Part shown: piece after piece, positions 1 through 11,504 of the stretch
How positions within the stretch are numbered: position 1 is the stretch's first letter
Layout: every line of letters begins with the position of its first letter
NCBI GenBank assembly: GCA_027704905.1
Contig: CM051007.1
Coordinates: forward strand, 22,833,812 to 22,897,811
Length of the DNA: 64,000 nucleotides
DNA from: Muraenolepis orangiensis
Lineage: Eukaryota; Chordata; Actinopteri; Gadiformes; Muraenolepididae
Direction: 5' to 3'
Program-made: the position numbers and the translations under genes
The notes under the pieces: model-generated
What the model was told of the DNA's origin: nothing
Seen by the model: the letters and a program-made list of their open reading frames with translations, nothing else
The model's database searches: none

Positions 1-205
1 AGTATAATACTGCCATTATACTGTTATTTTAGTGTAAAAACTGCTTATTCACCCAATATGCATTGGCACTAAGATCATACGACCGCAACACACATTTGGA
101 CATAAACTTAAGCTTGAATCATATTTTTTTACTTAATTCAGTGATTCAGTGTGGCCGGCATAGATAGTACAGAGTGGCACTCGGGAGTTTCAGAGCTCAA
201 TCCAC

Positions 206-350
206 CTCTTCCTTCTTGCTAACGTCCAGTCTCTGGAAAATAAGTTGGATGATCTCAGGGCATGATTCGATTCCAGCAGTACATATGGGATTGTAACATC
301 TTTTCTCTGACGGAGACATGGCTGACCCCTATTGGACCTCCACGATGTGT
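206..350 (+). mobile_element. LINE endonuclease N-terminus remnant
   Basis: The + strand encodes a short degenerate peptide reading roughly LLLANVQSLENKLDDLR, then, after a stop and a frame change, a run resembling WDCNIF and ETWLTP. That pairing (LANVxSLxNKxDxLR followed by RDCNxxxxTETWL) is the usual start of the endonuclease domain in L2/CR1/jockey-type LINEs of fish. Only about 50 codons remain and they are broken, so this is a fossil. The family assignment is from motif memory only. Confidence 0.5.
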
Positions 351-404
351 TATCCCGGCACAGGAAGAAACACCCTGATGTGGCTATGGTAGTATTGGTG
401 GGAT

Positions 405-590
405 TTGAATAGGGCAAACCTGCCCTGGTGCCTTGCTCAAGGGCACCTCTGCAGTGCCCAGGAGGTGAACTGGCACCTTTTAGTACCAGTACCAGTTCTC
501 ACTCCGTACTTGGTCCATTTCGGGGACTAGAACCGACAATCTTCCAGTTCCCAAGCCAAGTCCCAACAGACTGAGCTACTGCTGCCTGAA
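405..590 (-). mobile_element. tRNA-derived SINE
   Basis: Read on the minus strand, the sequence starts with a tRNA-like head. An A-box-like TAGCTCAGTCTG lies at 567-578 and a B-box-like GGTTCTAGTCC at 524-534, the normal spacing of an internal Pol III promoter. The body then carries the segment AGGTGCCCTTGAGCAAGGCA, which is very common in fish SINE tails. No intact tRNA cloverleaf is possible, so this is a SINE and not a tRNA gene. Confidence 0.75.
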
Positions 591-762
591 ACACAGAATA
601 TAATAGGGAACCTTCATTAGTCATAGGAACTGCAAACATTATGTGTGTCAACTGTACATAAAGGCAACAGTAATCATACTTCAAAAAACTGCCATTAAAT
701 TTACCTGAGCAACTTGTTTTATGTAAATACTAGTTTACATAACCCAATTAGGAAATACTGTA

Positions 763-1756
763 CAGTTGCAAGAAAAAGTATGTGAACCCTTTGGAATTAC
801 CTGGATTTCTGCATAAATTGGTCATAATTGTTGTCACAACAATAGACAAACACAGTCTGCTTAAACTAATACCACACAAACAATTATATGTTTTCATGTT
901 TTTATTGAACACACCATGTAAACATTCACAGTGCAGGGTGGAAAAAGTATGTGAACCCCTATGCTAGTGACTTCTCCAAGAGCTAGTTGGAGTCAGGAGT
1001 CAGCCAATTTGGAGTCCAATCAATGAGACGAGATTGGAAGTGTTGGTTAAAGCTGCCCTGCCCTATAAAAAACACAGTTTGCTATTCTCAAGAAGCATTG
1101 CCTGAACCGTGCCTCGCACAAAGGAGCTCTCAGAAGACCTAAGATTAAGAATTGTTGACATGCATAAAGCTGGAAAGGGTTACAACAGTATCTCTAAAAG
1201 CCTTGATGTTCATCAGTCCACGTTAGGACAAATTGTCTATAAATGGAGAAAGTTCAGCACTGTTGCTACTCTCCCTAGGAGAGTCCTGTAAAGATGACTG
1301 CAAGAGCACAGCACAGAATGCTCAATGAGGTGAAGAAGAATCCTAGAGTGTCAGCTAAAGACTTACAAAAATCTCTGGCACATGCTAACATTTCTGTTGA
1401 CAAATCTACAATACGTAAAACACTGAACAAGAATGGAGTTCATGGGAGGACACCACGGAGGAAGCCACTGCTGTCCAAAAAAAATCATTGCTGCACGTTT
1501 GAAGTTTGCAAAAGAGCACCTGGATGTTCCACAGCACTACTGGCAAAATATTCTGTGGACAGATGAAACCAAAGTTGAGTTGTTTGGAAGGAACACACAA
1601 CACTATGTGTGGAGAAAAAAAGGCACAGCACACCAACATCAAAACCTCATTCCAACTGTGAAGTATGGTGGAGGGGGCATCGTGGTTTGGGGCTGCTTTG
1701 CTGCCTCAGGGCCTGGACAGATTGCTATCATCGACGGAAAAATGAATTTCACATTT
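763..1756 (+). mobile_element. Tc1-like transposon, 3' truncated
   Basis: The element begins directly after a TA dinucleotide (761-762), as expected for Tc1/mariner. Its left end is of the IR/DR type: the outer repeat, containing AAAAAGTATGTGAACCC, is near 776-790 and an inner copy is near 942-958, about 170 bp further in. The transposase region follows. The right end, including the second inverted repeat, is missing; at about 1757 the sequence changes abruptly to an L1-like fragment on the other strand. The copy is dead and cannot move on its own. Confidence 0.9.
1109..1756 (+). pseudogene. Tc1-family transposase, truncated and broken
   Basis: The reading frame starts at an ATG at 1109 with the paired helix-turn-helix DNA-binding region (MPRTKELSEDLRLRIV, then a segment ending YKWRKF). 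A stop codon sits at 1289-1291 in the linker. The frame resumes with KMTARAQHRMLNEVKKNPRV and shifts again in an A-run near 1480-1488. The catalytic part starts with the first acidic residue in ILWTDETKVELFG and continues to GGGGIVVWGCFAASGPG. Sequence is lost after about residue 210 of the usual 340, so the second Asp and the final catalytic acid are absent. Transposases of this family cut and paste at TA sites; this one cannot. Confidence 0.9.
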
Positions 1757-2499
1757 GGGTAGGAGTGCAGAGTGCGCTTAACTTGGACAAACGCAGCTCT
1801 CTTCTTGGCAACGGAGGATGTATAGTCTGGAAAAATGGAGATTCTCTTGCCGTTGAAGAGGAGAGGATTCTCCCACCCGCTGTAGGATCTGACTCCGGAT
1901 GTGAAAGAAGTGTACCCTTACAACAAAGAGCCGAGGTGGGGTCCCCTCCCCGGACCTCTCTCGCAGGGTCCGATGGGCACGGTCGAGTAGAGGCTTCTCA
2001 TCCAGCTTGAGCAAGTTCCGGAGCAGCTGCGCGACGAAATCAGTGGCACGGGGTCCCTCCCTCTGGTATACCCATCACGCGTATGTTATTCCTCCGGGAC
2101 CTGCCCTCAAGATCCTCACATTTGTCATCTAAGCGTTTCACTTGCGAAGTAAGCATGCCAACTGTAGCTTCCAGCTCGTCTATCCGAGTGCTGTGGTCAG
2201 TAGCAGCCTGCTCCAGATCTCGCATCGTCGCCTCGTGTGCCTCCACTGTGCGCTGAAGTGGTTCAACTGAGCTCTTCAGTTCTTGTCTCACAGACAATAT
2301 TTCAGAGCGCAGATTCGCGGCCGATGCATCAATTTTCCCGAATATGTCATTCTTGAGAGACTCCATCATCGACTGTAGCAGTGAGGCATCTAGGGTGCCA
2401 CCAGCAACGTTGGCAGTAACAACGCCAGCCGAGTCAGGAAAATGCGAGGCTTTGCGGGCCGCCTTTCGCGGGGTCTTGTTTCGATCGAGTAGGAGACAT
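1757..2499 (-). pseudogene. L1-type ORF1 protein remnant
   Basis: On the minus strand an ATG at 2499 opens MSPTRSKQDPAKGG, which soon meets a stop. The next segment (2369 down to 2040) is open: a long heptad-rich coiled coil (repeats such as LQRTVEAHEATMRDLEQA) followed by RRNNIRVMGIPEG, the start of the RRM-like domain. The third segment (2014 to 1778) carries RPFVVRLHY-like sequence typical of the C-terminal domain. This layout is that of L1-clade ORF1p, an RNA-binding trimer that coats its own transcript. ORF2 is absent and the end abuts the truncated Tc1 element. Confidence 0.8.
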
Positions 2500-2990
2500 T
2501 TTGGCCGGTCAAAAATCGAAATGACTGAGCTAGAGTTCGCTAGAGTACTTTATAAAGTACTTTATAAGTTGTCGCATACTATTAGTGGGCCAAACTGCAC
2601 AATTAAAAAGTATTTTAACGTCACTAATCTCGGAGCTGTAAGGGCGGCTCTCCCTTTCATGTCTGCATACAGCCTTATTGAGTGGCTCTGGTGCCCCCCT
2701 CCAGGTGTGCTGCATTTGACCTGACAAGCGGAAAGTTACTAGCTGAGTCTTCCTGGGTGTTTCCTGAGCTCTCCATGGTGCTGAACTAACCAGGGGCCCC
2801 GGTGAGTGGAAAGTTACCGGCTGAGCTCTCCATGGTGCTGATCTTGCCAAGAGCTTATGTGAGTAATACTGGTCATCTAATACTTGGCCCAGGGGGCGCT
2901 GTTCCACCCAGGTTACCCAGTATGCTCTCCAGTCAGCAGCCCAGTGGAGCCCAGTGGCGCCACAGCAGGTCTTGAGGGCCTTCACCTTCT
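2500..2990 (-). repeat. Probable L1 5' untranslated region with internal repeat
   Basis: This stretch lies directly upstream of the L1 ORF1 remnant on the same strand. It contains two imperfect direct repeats about 80 bp apart (near 2728 and 2807) sharing GGAAAGTTAC, CTGAG and CTCTCCATGGTGCTGA. Repeated promoter-like units are known in the 5' regions of some L1 elements. The assignment as L1 5'UTR rests on position only. Confidence 0.4.
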
Positions 2991-3115
2991 TGAAGGTTCT
3001 GCAGACCTCGGACTTTGACAGTTGTAGAATACAGATTTAAATGCACACAATGTACATGATTGTTTTAAAGTCACAGTCTAAAAAGATACAAATGATGTCA
3101 TTTATTTTGAGATCT

Positions 3116-3540
3116 GCATTTATGTGAGTAAAAAAATTACTTAATTACAACAAGCACAAAGGCGGCAACTGATTATTGCTTCCTTGTAGGTGACCCCTGT
3201 TGAGTGGATTTTACTTTGGCGGACAATCTACGTCTTGAATGTGCATAGACAGTGCAGGTATGTACATGGTAAACGATAACTTAGTCCAAAATGTGGATGC
3301 CTAATTTTTGGTGATTAAAAAGCTTAGACCTACTTAACAGTTGTTGTGCACCCCTTACAACTCCACATTCCCTGAACCTTACCCTGTAACTTACATCAAG
3401 ATAGTCATTAACGCTCCAATATGCAGTTCAGAAAATAAAAAGGTCCACTGCAATGGCAACATTCAAAACATATGAAGGTGATGCTATCACGTCCAACTGA
3501 ATTAATCACTCTTAAAATACCATGACTAACACTAAACAAG
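3116..3540 (+). repeat. Dispersed repeat D1, copy 1 (partner at 38475-38830)
   Basis: About 400 bp here reappear in the same orientation at 38475-38830, with shared runs such as GTGCAGGTATGTACATGGTAAA, ACTTAGTCCAAAATGTGGATG, CACCCCTTACAACTCCACAT and TCCAATATGCAGTTCA. No coding potential is visible. The partner lies inside sequence that is absent from copy B intron 1, so this is more likely a transposed element than part of the gene duplication. Confidence 0.75.
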
Positions 3541-3639
3541 AAAATGTGTTTTTATTATATATTATCTGATGCTGATAAAAGCTTTTTTGGAATGGTAATG
3601 TTTGTTCAGTTAAGCAAGTCTATATTTTCAACTAGTGTA

Positions 3640-4345
3640 GCAGTCCCTCGAATAAAACAGAGTCTTTGACTGATGTTGACCATTTATTTTCCGTTCCTTC
3701 AGAATGATTTAACACCGTAAGAACTGTGGTACATAAAGTAGAAAAAGGGGGGGGGGGAATTACATCATATTCTCTGTAACATTCTCCGTCACTTAACACA
3801 CACGTTAGCTACCGAGAAGCTCTAAGCTAGGCTAAAAACATTAGCTACAACACAGAGCCAAACAACGGTTAGAAATTTGTTACACAAATTAAACAAATAC
3901 ATTTGTTAATGTTACAAATTGTTAAGTTATTATTGTTAAGTTCACACCACATTAACATACCTTTTTGCTTCTTCGGGGGTTGCTATGATTAACACGAGAA
4001 TCCTTATAAATATACTTATTCTAACTTTTCACGACACCACACTTTATCCTTCAACGTACTTTCACTACAACGTATTTTCACTCCAACGAAAGCCGGGAGC
4101 CAAACCGGATGTTAACCTTGCTAAGTTGCCGCACAGTGCGGCTTCCGTTTTTACAAAGTAAAAGTCACCATAACCAAAAGGTACAGGAAGTAAGAAAACA
4201 CAGATAATTACACAGTATAACTAGAACATTGGAAATCTAAGTTCCTTTATAAAATTATAATTAGAAAACTAAATTGGATCCTTTACAACTAGGCTTAGGC
4301 TGTCTGAGCCAATGGCTAGGGGTATATCCCTATATCACCCCCACT
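3640..4345 (-). other. Unassigned region, possible LTR or promoter fragment
   Basis: There is no usable ORF. On the minus strand it holds a GC-rich block followed by a TATAAGG-like box near 4005 and a consensus splice donor GTATGT near 3960. The + strand start reads TGTAGCAGTCCC with AATAAA close by, as an LTR edge might. A G-run lies near 3747-3758. I could not find a matching second LTR in the window, so the identity is open. Confidence 0.2.
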
Positions 4346-4599
4346 GAATGAAGTTTATTTTACGGTCTTGTTTACAGACAAATCAAACACACCCGTGTGG
4401 ACTACAAAATCCCAAAAAAAGGAATAGGCTGAAGCACATGCTTATTTTTGCCTATCCTTTACAAATTCTTAAAAACGAAATATATTTTAATATAAGAAAG
4501 AAAAACTTAAAATATGCTGCAAGATATAATTCATTTTTTATTTTTTTAAAGAAAAAAAACAAATGTTTGATGTTTTACTCAAAACTGTACTCCTGAATT

Positions 4600-7113
4600 A
4601 TTTGATCCTTTAAGGCTTTTTTAAATCTCCCCTGAGAAGTACACAACTTCAACCCGTCACTAAGGCTATTCCATCATTTAACTCCCAAAATTGAAACACA
4701 TCTAGCTTTTACATTAGTTCTTACCTTTTTACATGTTTTAAGAATACACAACCCTCTTAAATTATACTTTCCTTCTCTTGGTTGAAAGATACATTGAATA
4801 CAAACTGGTAGGCTTTTACTCTTAGCACGAAAAATGATTTCCAAGGTTTTTATGTACACCATATCTACAAATTTTAATGTGCAGGACTTTATGAATAATG
4901 GATTTGTCGATTCAAGGTAACTAGCTTTGTTTATTATTCTAATAGCTCTTTTCTGTAGTTTAATAATAGGATCTATATTTGTTTTATAAACATTCCCCCA
5001 GACCTCAACACAATATGACATGTATGGCACAACAAGTGAAAAATACAATATATGCAAACATTTCTGATTTAACAGCTCCCTTGTTTTGTACAGAATGCCA
5101 ACAGATTTGGCTAATTTACCTTTGATATATTGTATATGTGGCTTCCAACAGAGTTTGTGATCTATAATCACACCTAAGAATATACTCTTTCAATTTCGGT
5201 TCCATTTCAATTCAGTTTAATTTCACAGTCGGTAGGAACACCACCAAATACCATAAATTTAATTTTGTTTTCATTAAGAGACAACTTATTCCTATCAAAC
5301 CATTTCTTTAACTTTATCAATTCCCTTTCTACTGTTTTCAATAATTATTTTATGTCCTCCCCTGAACAAAGTAAATTAGTATCATCAGCAAACGTAACAA
5401 TTTTCAAAATATTCGATACTGTAAAAATATCATTTAAATAGAGTATAAATAACTTGGGTCCCAATACGGAACCCTGTGGAACACCACAAGTTACTCTTCT
5501 AAGATGTGATTCTGTATTATTAATGTTTACATATTGAAACCTATTATTTAAATAACTTCTTAACCAATGATGAGTGACACCTCTTATTCCATACCGTTCC
5601 ATTTTTTGTAAAAGCAGGGAATGATCAATTGTGTCAAATGCTTTACGTAAGTCAATAAATACACCTATTGGGGGTTGTTTTTCATTAATTGCTGTTGATA
5701 TATTTTCCACAAAATCTATCACTGCTAAGGATGTTGATCTATTGCTCCTAAAACCATATTGATGGTCACTCAATAATCCATATTTTTCAATAAAGCCATC
5801 AAGTCTATTTACAAATAATTTTTCGAGTATCTTTGAAAATTGAGGTAGCAATGATATAGGTCTATAATTTGATATAATATGTATGTCACCACTTTTAAAA
5901 ATTGGAACCACCTTGGCCATTTTCATTTCATTAGGAAAAATACCAGTTAAAAAGGATTTGTTACATATATAAGTGAATGGTTTGAGGACACAGTCAAAGA
6001 CTTCTTTTATAGTTGACATGTCAATCAGTGGATTTCTTTTTCTTAAACTTTCTAACCACTTCTAGCACATCACTCTCACAAACACCACCAAGGAACATTG
6101 AGTTGCTGTTTGATGGTGAATCAGAATAAGTTTCACCCTCCGTAGGGAGGTCAATTTCCTTAGCCAAATTTGGGCCTACATTAACAAAATACTCATTAAA
6201 CTCATTAACAATTTCCTCTATACTTTGAATAAATGAATTGTCATTTTTTTGGATATTATAGTATATTAAGTATATTATAAAGTCCTTTTTACTGGACTTT
6301 TTAATCATGTCATTAAGCACACCCCAAGTAGCCTTAATATTATTTTTATGCATTTGCAACAAATGATTATAGTAGTCTTTTTTTGTGATCTCATAATATA
6401 TGTCAATCTGTTTTTATAGTTTTTGTACTTGTCCTCCTTATCCTTTGTTCGATGTTTGATAAATTCCCTGTAGAGCCTATTTTTCTTAGTGCAAGCTTTT
6501 TCCAGACCCAGACCCTCTTTTTAGGATTTTGTCTGCACTCCTTCAATGGACAATGTCGGTCGTAATATGACAAACATGTACCCAAAAATGCATTGTATGC
6601 TTCATTGGTATCCTCTACATAAACCTCTTGCCAATCATGACTCAAAAGGTCTGCCTTCAGAGCCAGTATTGCTTCTGGTGATTTTTTCCTAACCAAATTG
6701 TGTGAATGCCTATTTGTTCTTATTTTTAATTTATTCTTCATTTCAAACACAGCAAAGACAGGCAAATGATCACTTACAACAGTCACTAATAGTCCACTTA
6801 TTATCTTCTCATCCATTACATTTGTAAAAATATTGTCAATCAGTGTTGCACTGTCCTTTGTTATTCTGCTAGGTTTTACAATTAAGGGATAGAAACTCAA
6901 ACTAAACATATTATCAACAAATTCCTTAGTTTTTGTATGTTCATTAGATTTCATCAAATCAATATTGAAGTTGCCACAAACAAAAATCACCTTATCCTTA
7001 TGCATTTCATATAATTCAGAAATATTCTTATTAAATTGATCAATACACGACCCTGGTGTTCTGTAGATGCAACTAATTAATATATTTTTGGATCTTTCAA
7101 TGGCTGAGGAGGC
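4600..7113 (-). pseudogene. Jockey/CR1-like LINE ORF2 (endonuclease-RT), 5' truncated
   Basis: Read right to left, the remnant holds the C-terminal half of an AP-endonuclease (7100-6403; VSDHLPVF is the conserved SDH motif, and CGNFNIDLM the central motif). A linker follows (6362-6021). The reverse transcriptase (6019-5345) has NYRPISLLPQFSKILEKL, GFRSNRST, FIDLRKAFDTIDH, GVPQGSVLGP and the catalytic FADD box. The C-terminal region (5171-4674) carries SYCVEVWGN. Several stops and frame breaks separate these blocks. The start of the endonuclease is lost where gypsy sequence begins at about 7114. Intact copies nick DNA and prime reverse transcription at the target; this one is inactive. Confidence 0.9.
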
Positions 7114-8005
7114 GTTTGATGTGCTCAAGTCACGCTTCTGCACCAGTCCTGACTATTCCAGACCCTGACCTTCAGTTTGTGGTGGAGGTAGATGCCTCCG
7201 AGATTCTCTCTCAGAGATCACCACGAGTTACACACGTGATCTTATTTTTCTCATCGGTTGATGCCGATGAGAAGAATTATGACATTGGGAGCCGGGAACT
7301 GCTGGCTATTAAGTTTGCGTTTGCAGAATGGAGACATTGGTTGGAGCACCAACATTCCTTTTTTAGTCTGGACGGAGCACCATAATCTAGAGTACATCAA
7401 TTCTGTTAAGAGATTAAACTCTCGTCAAGCCAGATGGGCACTATTTTTTCACTGTCTTATCGCCCTGGTTCGAAGAACCCTAAGCCTGATGCACTCTCTC
7501 GAGTTTTTGCCCCAATTGATGACCCGAACACCGTTAAGACAATTCTGCCTACTTGCTGCTTGGTGGGAGCCACCTCGCTGGAGGTTGATAGGACTGTCCA
7601 GGAGGCGCTGGTTCAAGAACCAGGACCAAGTGATGTGCCCCCAGGTAGACTCTTTGTTCCCTTAACAGCTTGGGCTGATTGGACTGGGGACATAATTCAA
7701 GGCTGGCCTGCCATCCGGGCGTGTCACAGACAGTCTGCTCACAAAATAAGGGGAGCAATCGACCCCCGGCTGGGCTCCTCAGACCACTACCGATTCCCCA
7801 ACGACCTTGGTCTCATCTAGCGATCAATGGTGCGACACGGACGTGGCCTTCAATACCTAGTTGACTGGGAAGGTTACGGGCCAGAGGAGAGAAGCTAGGT
7901 TCCTGCCAGACACATTTTGGACCAAACCCTCGTCTCTGATTTTCAACGGAGACATCCCGATGCAGTGCTTAGGACGCCTGGTGACGTCCGTAGAGGGAGC
8001 GGTAC
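7114..8005 (+). pseudogene. Gypsy pol remnant (RNase H, H2C2, chromodomain), internally deleted
   Basis: The + strand carries successive pieces of a Ty3/gypsy polyprotein in shifting frames. First is the RT/RNase H boundary (EAFDVLKSRF, FVVEVDASE), then RNase H (NYDIGSRELLAIKFAFAEWRHW, LNSRQARWALFF). Next come the spacer (YRPGSKNPKPDALSR) and a piece of the H2C2 region (SRLACHPGV). The RPPAGLLRPLPIPQRPWSH linker then jumps directly to a chromodomain-like end (GLQYLVDWEGYGPEERS). The integrase catalytic core is therefore deleted. Chromodomain gypsies use this tail to bind chromatin; this copy is dead. Confidence 0.85.
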
Positions 8006-8290
8006 TGTCACGGTCCAACCCAGCTCTTCCCGCTCCTTGTCCTGGATTACCGCTGGCTTCCTGGATCCACGATATCACGGGACTCATTCACCGCTGGACT
8101 ATCACACTGATTCTCAGAAAGCTTCACGTCTGTTTGAAGTCAAAGTATCACGCATTGTATTCTGTTTTTGATTCACCGTGTTTGACCATTGCCTGGATAA
8201 CGACTTTGTTCTTGCCTCAACCCTTGACAAACCTGTTACCGACTTCTGCTTGCCTTGACGACGTTTTTTCGGCCCACAGGTGATTGTCGC
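8006..8290 (+). mobile_element. Putative gypsy 3' LTR fragment
   Basis: Directly after the chromodomain end the sequence changes at TGTCACGGTCC (8006), the usual LTR start for this group of fish gypsies. No second LTR copy is seen, so the right boundary near 8290 is a guess. Confidence 0.5.
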
Positions 8291-8349
8291 TGCCGGCAAG
8301 GAAAAGGTTTGTGCTGGGAGGTGGCTGTGCCTTGTCCTGGTTGGCAAGG

Positions 8350-8629
8350 TCCTTGAACAGGCACCAGTGTAGCAGACAATGCTGCCACCAGCCATTAAAA
8401 TGGCTACTTGAGGGCTCCTCCTGAAGACAAGGACACTGGGTGATGAGGAATCCGGTTTATTCAAGAGTTTGTACAAAGCAGATGGTACATGCTAGAGCTC
8501 TCCTGGAGTGAGTGTGGTGGTGGATGTTTTAACCTGTAGGCCTTGATTAACAATGACCCAGGTGTGCACCCTCACCAGCCAATCATTCTTACTCAGGCTA
8601 GGTGAGGCTGCTTAAACCAGTCACCAACC
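8350..8629 (+). repeat. R1 repeat, copy i
   Basis: First of at least five copies of a dispersed repeat. Shared landmarks are CCATTAAAATGGC, CCGGTTTATT, GCAGATGGTACATGCTAGAG, GTGTGGTGGTGG and GGTGAGGCTGCTTAAA. On the minus strand the repeat has AATAAA in mid-body, so it may be a solo LTR on that strand. Other copies: 25200-25618, 28590-28868, 28900-29190 and 34480-34985. Confidence 0.75.
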
Positions 8630-8637
8630 GTACACAC

Positions 8638-9344
8638 TAGGGCTGCCCCCGACCAAAGATTTTCCTGGTCGACCAATGGTCGTCAGTGAAGGACATTAAT
8701 TGACTAATGGTCGACTAATGGTGTGCATGCGCACGCATGAAACAAGCCGCCTATTTAACGACACTGGCAAGTAATTCAATTATGATTCTGAATGTGTTGG
8801 AAAAATCCACAAGGAGACTGTCTGAACATTTTGTTACTATATTTCAACACAACACAGCATATAACATCAACATCACACAATTTATGAACTTTTAAAACAA
8901 ACACAATAACTTTATAAAACAAACAATCTTTTGTTAAAAAACTAAATTGAAACTATATTTTTCGTTTCTTTTAACAATGTAAAATATATATAAATGATAT
9001 AAAAAAACGAATAAATAAATATAGGCTTAAGCAAACTTTGTCTACGTTATCCGGGAGAATTGAGCTCTGTGTCTTGCTCACAATGAAGCCGGCCGATGGA
9101 GTGGATGCGTTTAGCTGCTCTGGCAAGCTTAGGATAGCGTTCCTCATTTATATCTCCTGCTGCTTTTCCCTTTGCTCACTTTTGGTGCGGGCTCACTTTC
9201 CTCTGCACCGCTGCTGTCCTCTCTCACATGTCCTCTGTCACGTGTCTGAACATATATCTATTTTTTCTCAGATTAATGAAAACTTGATCAACTAATGACT
9301 CTTTGGTCGATTAACCTTTGGTCTACTAATAGGGAGCAGCCCTA
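8638..9344. mobile_element. hAT-type MITE with 8-bp TSD
   Basis: The 707-bp insertion begins TAGGGCTGC and ends GCAGCCCTA, giving matching inverted ends. It is flanked by GTACACAC (8630-8637) and GTACACAA (9345-9352), an 8-bp duplication with one mismatch. The subterminal parts repeat GGTCGA/GACCAA and CTAATGGTCGACTAATGG motifs. No transposase is present. Eight-bp TSDs and CAGGGCTG-like ends define hAT elements, so this is a non-autonomous hAT. It sits at the end of R1 copy i. Confidence 0.9.
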
Positions 9345-9352
9345 GTACACAA

Positions 9353-10925
9353 TCACACAGAGCTGCTTACTCAACACTTGTATTCTGAAATACGGGGGCA
9401 CAAGATCCAGGGCTGACTGCAGTATACGTCCCACCAACAGTGTTCGAGCCAGTCGTGTCTCCAGACTTCCATTAGAGTCTCGGGTTGTAGAAAACGGGAA
9501 GGTTCTGGCAACGAATGAACAGGGGGAGCTGAGTATAAGTAGGGAGGTAGATAGGGTGCTGATTATGATAGGGAACAGGTCGGCTGAAGCGTGATCATGG
9601 TCTACTGTGACAGCGTGTCCTCCTGGGTGTAGTAACCCCAGGTGGAACAGTACCCCCCTCCCTAGGGGCGACACCCGGCGGCCTTCCAGGGGCATCGGGG
9701 TAGGCCTGGTGGAAGCAGGAAGGGGTCGGCCAGGTATGAAGGAGGGACCCAACTGCGTTCCTCCAAAATGTAGCCTTCCCAGTCCACCAGGTACTGGAGT
9801 CCTCTGCCCCGCCAGTGGACCGCTCCTTAACTGTCCAGATCGGGTCACCATCTGTGAGGACATTGGGAGGTGCAGGGGCTGGGGCTGGGGTAGCGGACAC
9901 GGATTAGGGGATACGTGGAACAATAGGGATACGTGGAACACTGGATGAATTCATGGAAGGAATGTTTAGGAAACTAACAATGGTGTAGGGACCGACATAA
10001 GGGGTTGAGCTTAGCGAAAGAGGTGCGGAGGAGTAGGTCCCAAGCCAACAGCCAAACCACCTGTTGACCCAGATAGTGGGCAGGGACTGGACTCCGTCGC
10101 CGGTTTGCTCCCCGTTGAGCTTGTGCGGTGGCTCCCAGGAGAGCAGCGTGTGCAGACCTCCAAACCCGGCGACAGTTGCAGAGGTGAGCGCTGGTGGAGG
10201 GGACAGCGGCATCCAACTCTTGCTGGGGAAACATGGTTGGTAACCAAGGGAACATTCAAAAGGCGACATTGCTTGTTTGGAGTTATGCGAATACTTCACC
10301 CATGGCAGGAACTTGCTTCATGATGCGGGGTTGCTGGTGGTTAGGCATCTGAGTGTGGCTTCCAGGTTACTGGTTGGCTCTCTCCGCCTGCCCGTTGGTT
10401 TGGGGATGGTTTTCGGTGGAGATGCTGACTTACAAAAGGACTGCAACACCTTGGAAGTGAACTGGGGACCACGGTCCGACACAAAGTCCTGAGGGATACT
10501 GTGGAGGCGGACAAAGTGAGTCACTAGGAGATCTGCGGTCTCAGCAGAGGAGGTGAGCTTGGGAAGTGTGACATAGTGGGCCGCCTTGGAAGAACGGTCC
10601 ACTATGGGACATGGGAAGACCGGTGACAAAGTCAAGGTAGATGTTTGACCAGGGACGACTAGGGATGGGGAGAGGTCACAGGAGACCAGCAGGGGGCGAA
10701 ACCCCGAATGAAACGCCGATAGAGTTCCCAAACCCAAGAAAGCGGCGCAGTTGCTTTTTGTCTTGGGGTCAGGGCCACTCCTCCACAGTCTGGATCTTTC
10801 TGGAATCGGCTCTGGTGTGTCCCTTCTCCACGATGTGGCTGAGTGAAACAGGCACTTCTCTGCCTTGACGAACAGCTTGTTCTCCAGGAGACATTGGAGA
10901 ACCAAGCGAACATGCTGGTGTTGAG
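9353..10925 (-). pseudogene. Gypsy pol remnant, RT joined to integrase by deletion
   Basis: On the minus strand the sequence begins with an RT C-terminal segment (VLQCLLENKLFVKAEKCLFH), followed by a jump into the integrase core (VDRSSKAAHYVTLPKL, then IPQDFVSDRGPQFTS). The post-core region follows (MSPFECSLGYQPCFP) and then the C-terminal tail (HQAYPDAPGRPPGVAPREGG). RNase H and the H2C2 zinc finger are missing. It belongs to the same broad gypsy group as the + strand remnant at 7114-8005 but is a separate copy in the opposite orientation. The left part (9353-9600) is probably LTR. Confidence 0.8.
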
Positions 10926-11504
10926 CTTGTGTACAGGGCCCAGAATTCCATGCTACGACCCTGCTTATATGTATTCTCTTGTGTATTCACCAGGCACTGT
11001 CATGAGTGTGATTCTGGATGTATCCTACACTGTGAGCATCTGGATCTTCGCTGCTATAGCCATCACCTACACTCTGCTGGGGGGTCTCTACTCTGTGGCC
11101 TACACGGACGTCATTCAGCTGACCCTCATGTTCTTCAGTACAGTAGGTCAAAATGAGCACTCATTACCACTGCCCTCTAGTTGCTGCTTGTGGAACTTTC
11201 CTATGTTGCCACAAACTCGGCAGAATGGCAGACCACTGCTGGTTCAAATCCCATGAAGTTAAATTGAACTGTCAGTGAATGATCACTGAAGACTACTTTG
11301 TGTGTTATATTATGTGTCTCTACAGTGATTGTGTGGTATATTGTGTATCTCCACAGTGGCTGTGTGTTCCCTTTGTGTCATTTTATCTGGTTCGCTTTAG
11401 TTTAGATTTTGTTGTCAATAATTTGTTCTATATCATGGGAAAAACAATGGAAATCAGATTTCATGGGGTACTTACTAATTACAATAATGATAAATGGACT
11501 CAAA

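Noticed and set aside
6403..7143. Host AP-endonuclease gene
   Set aside because: The SDH motif and the downstream RT in the same orientation mark it as a LINE endonuclease.
9607..9948. Pro-rich + strand ORF
   Set aside because: Shadow of the minus-strand gypsy tail, which has recognisable motifs.
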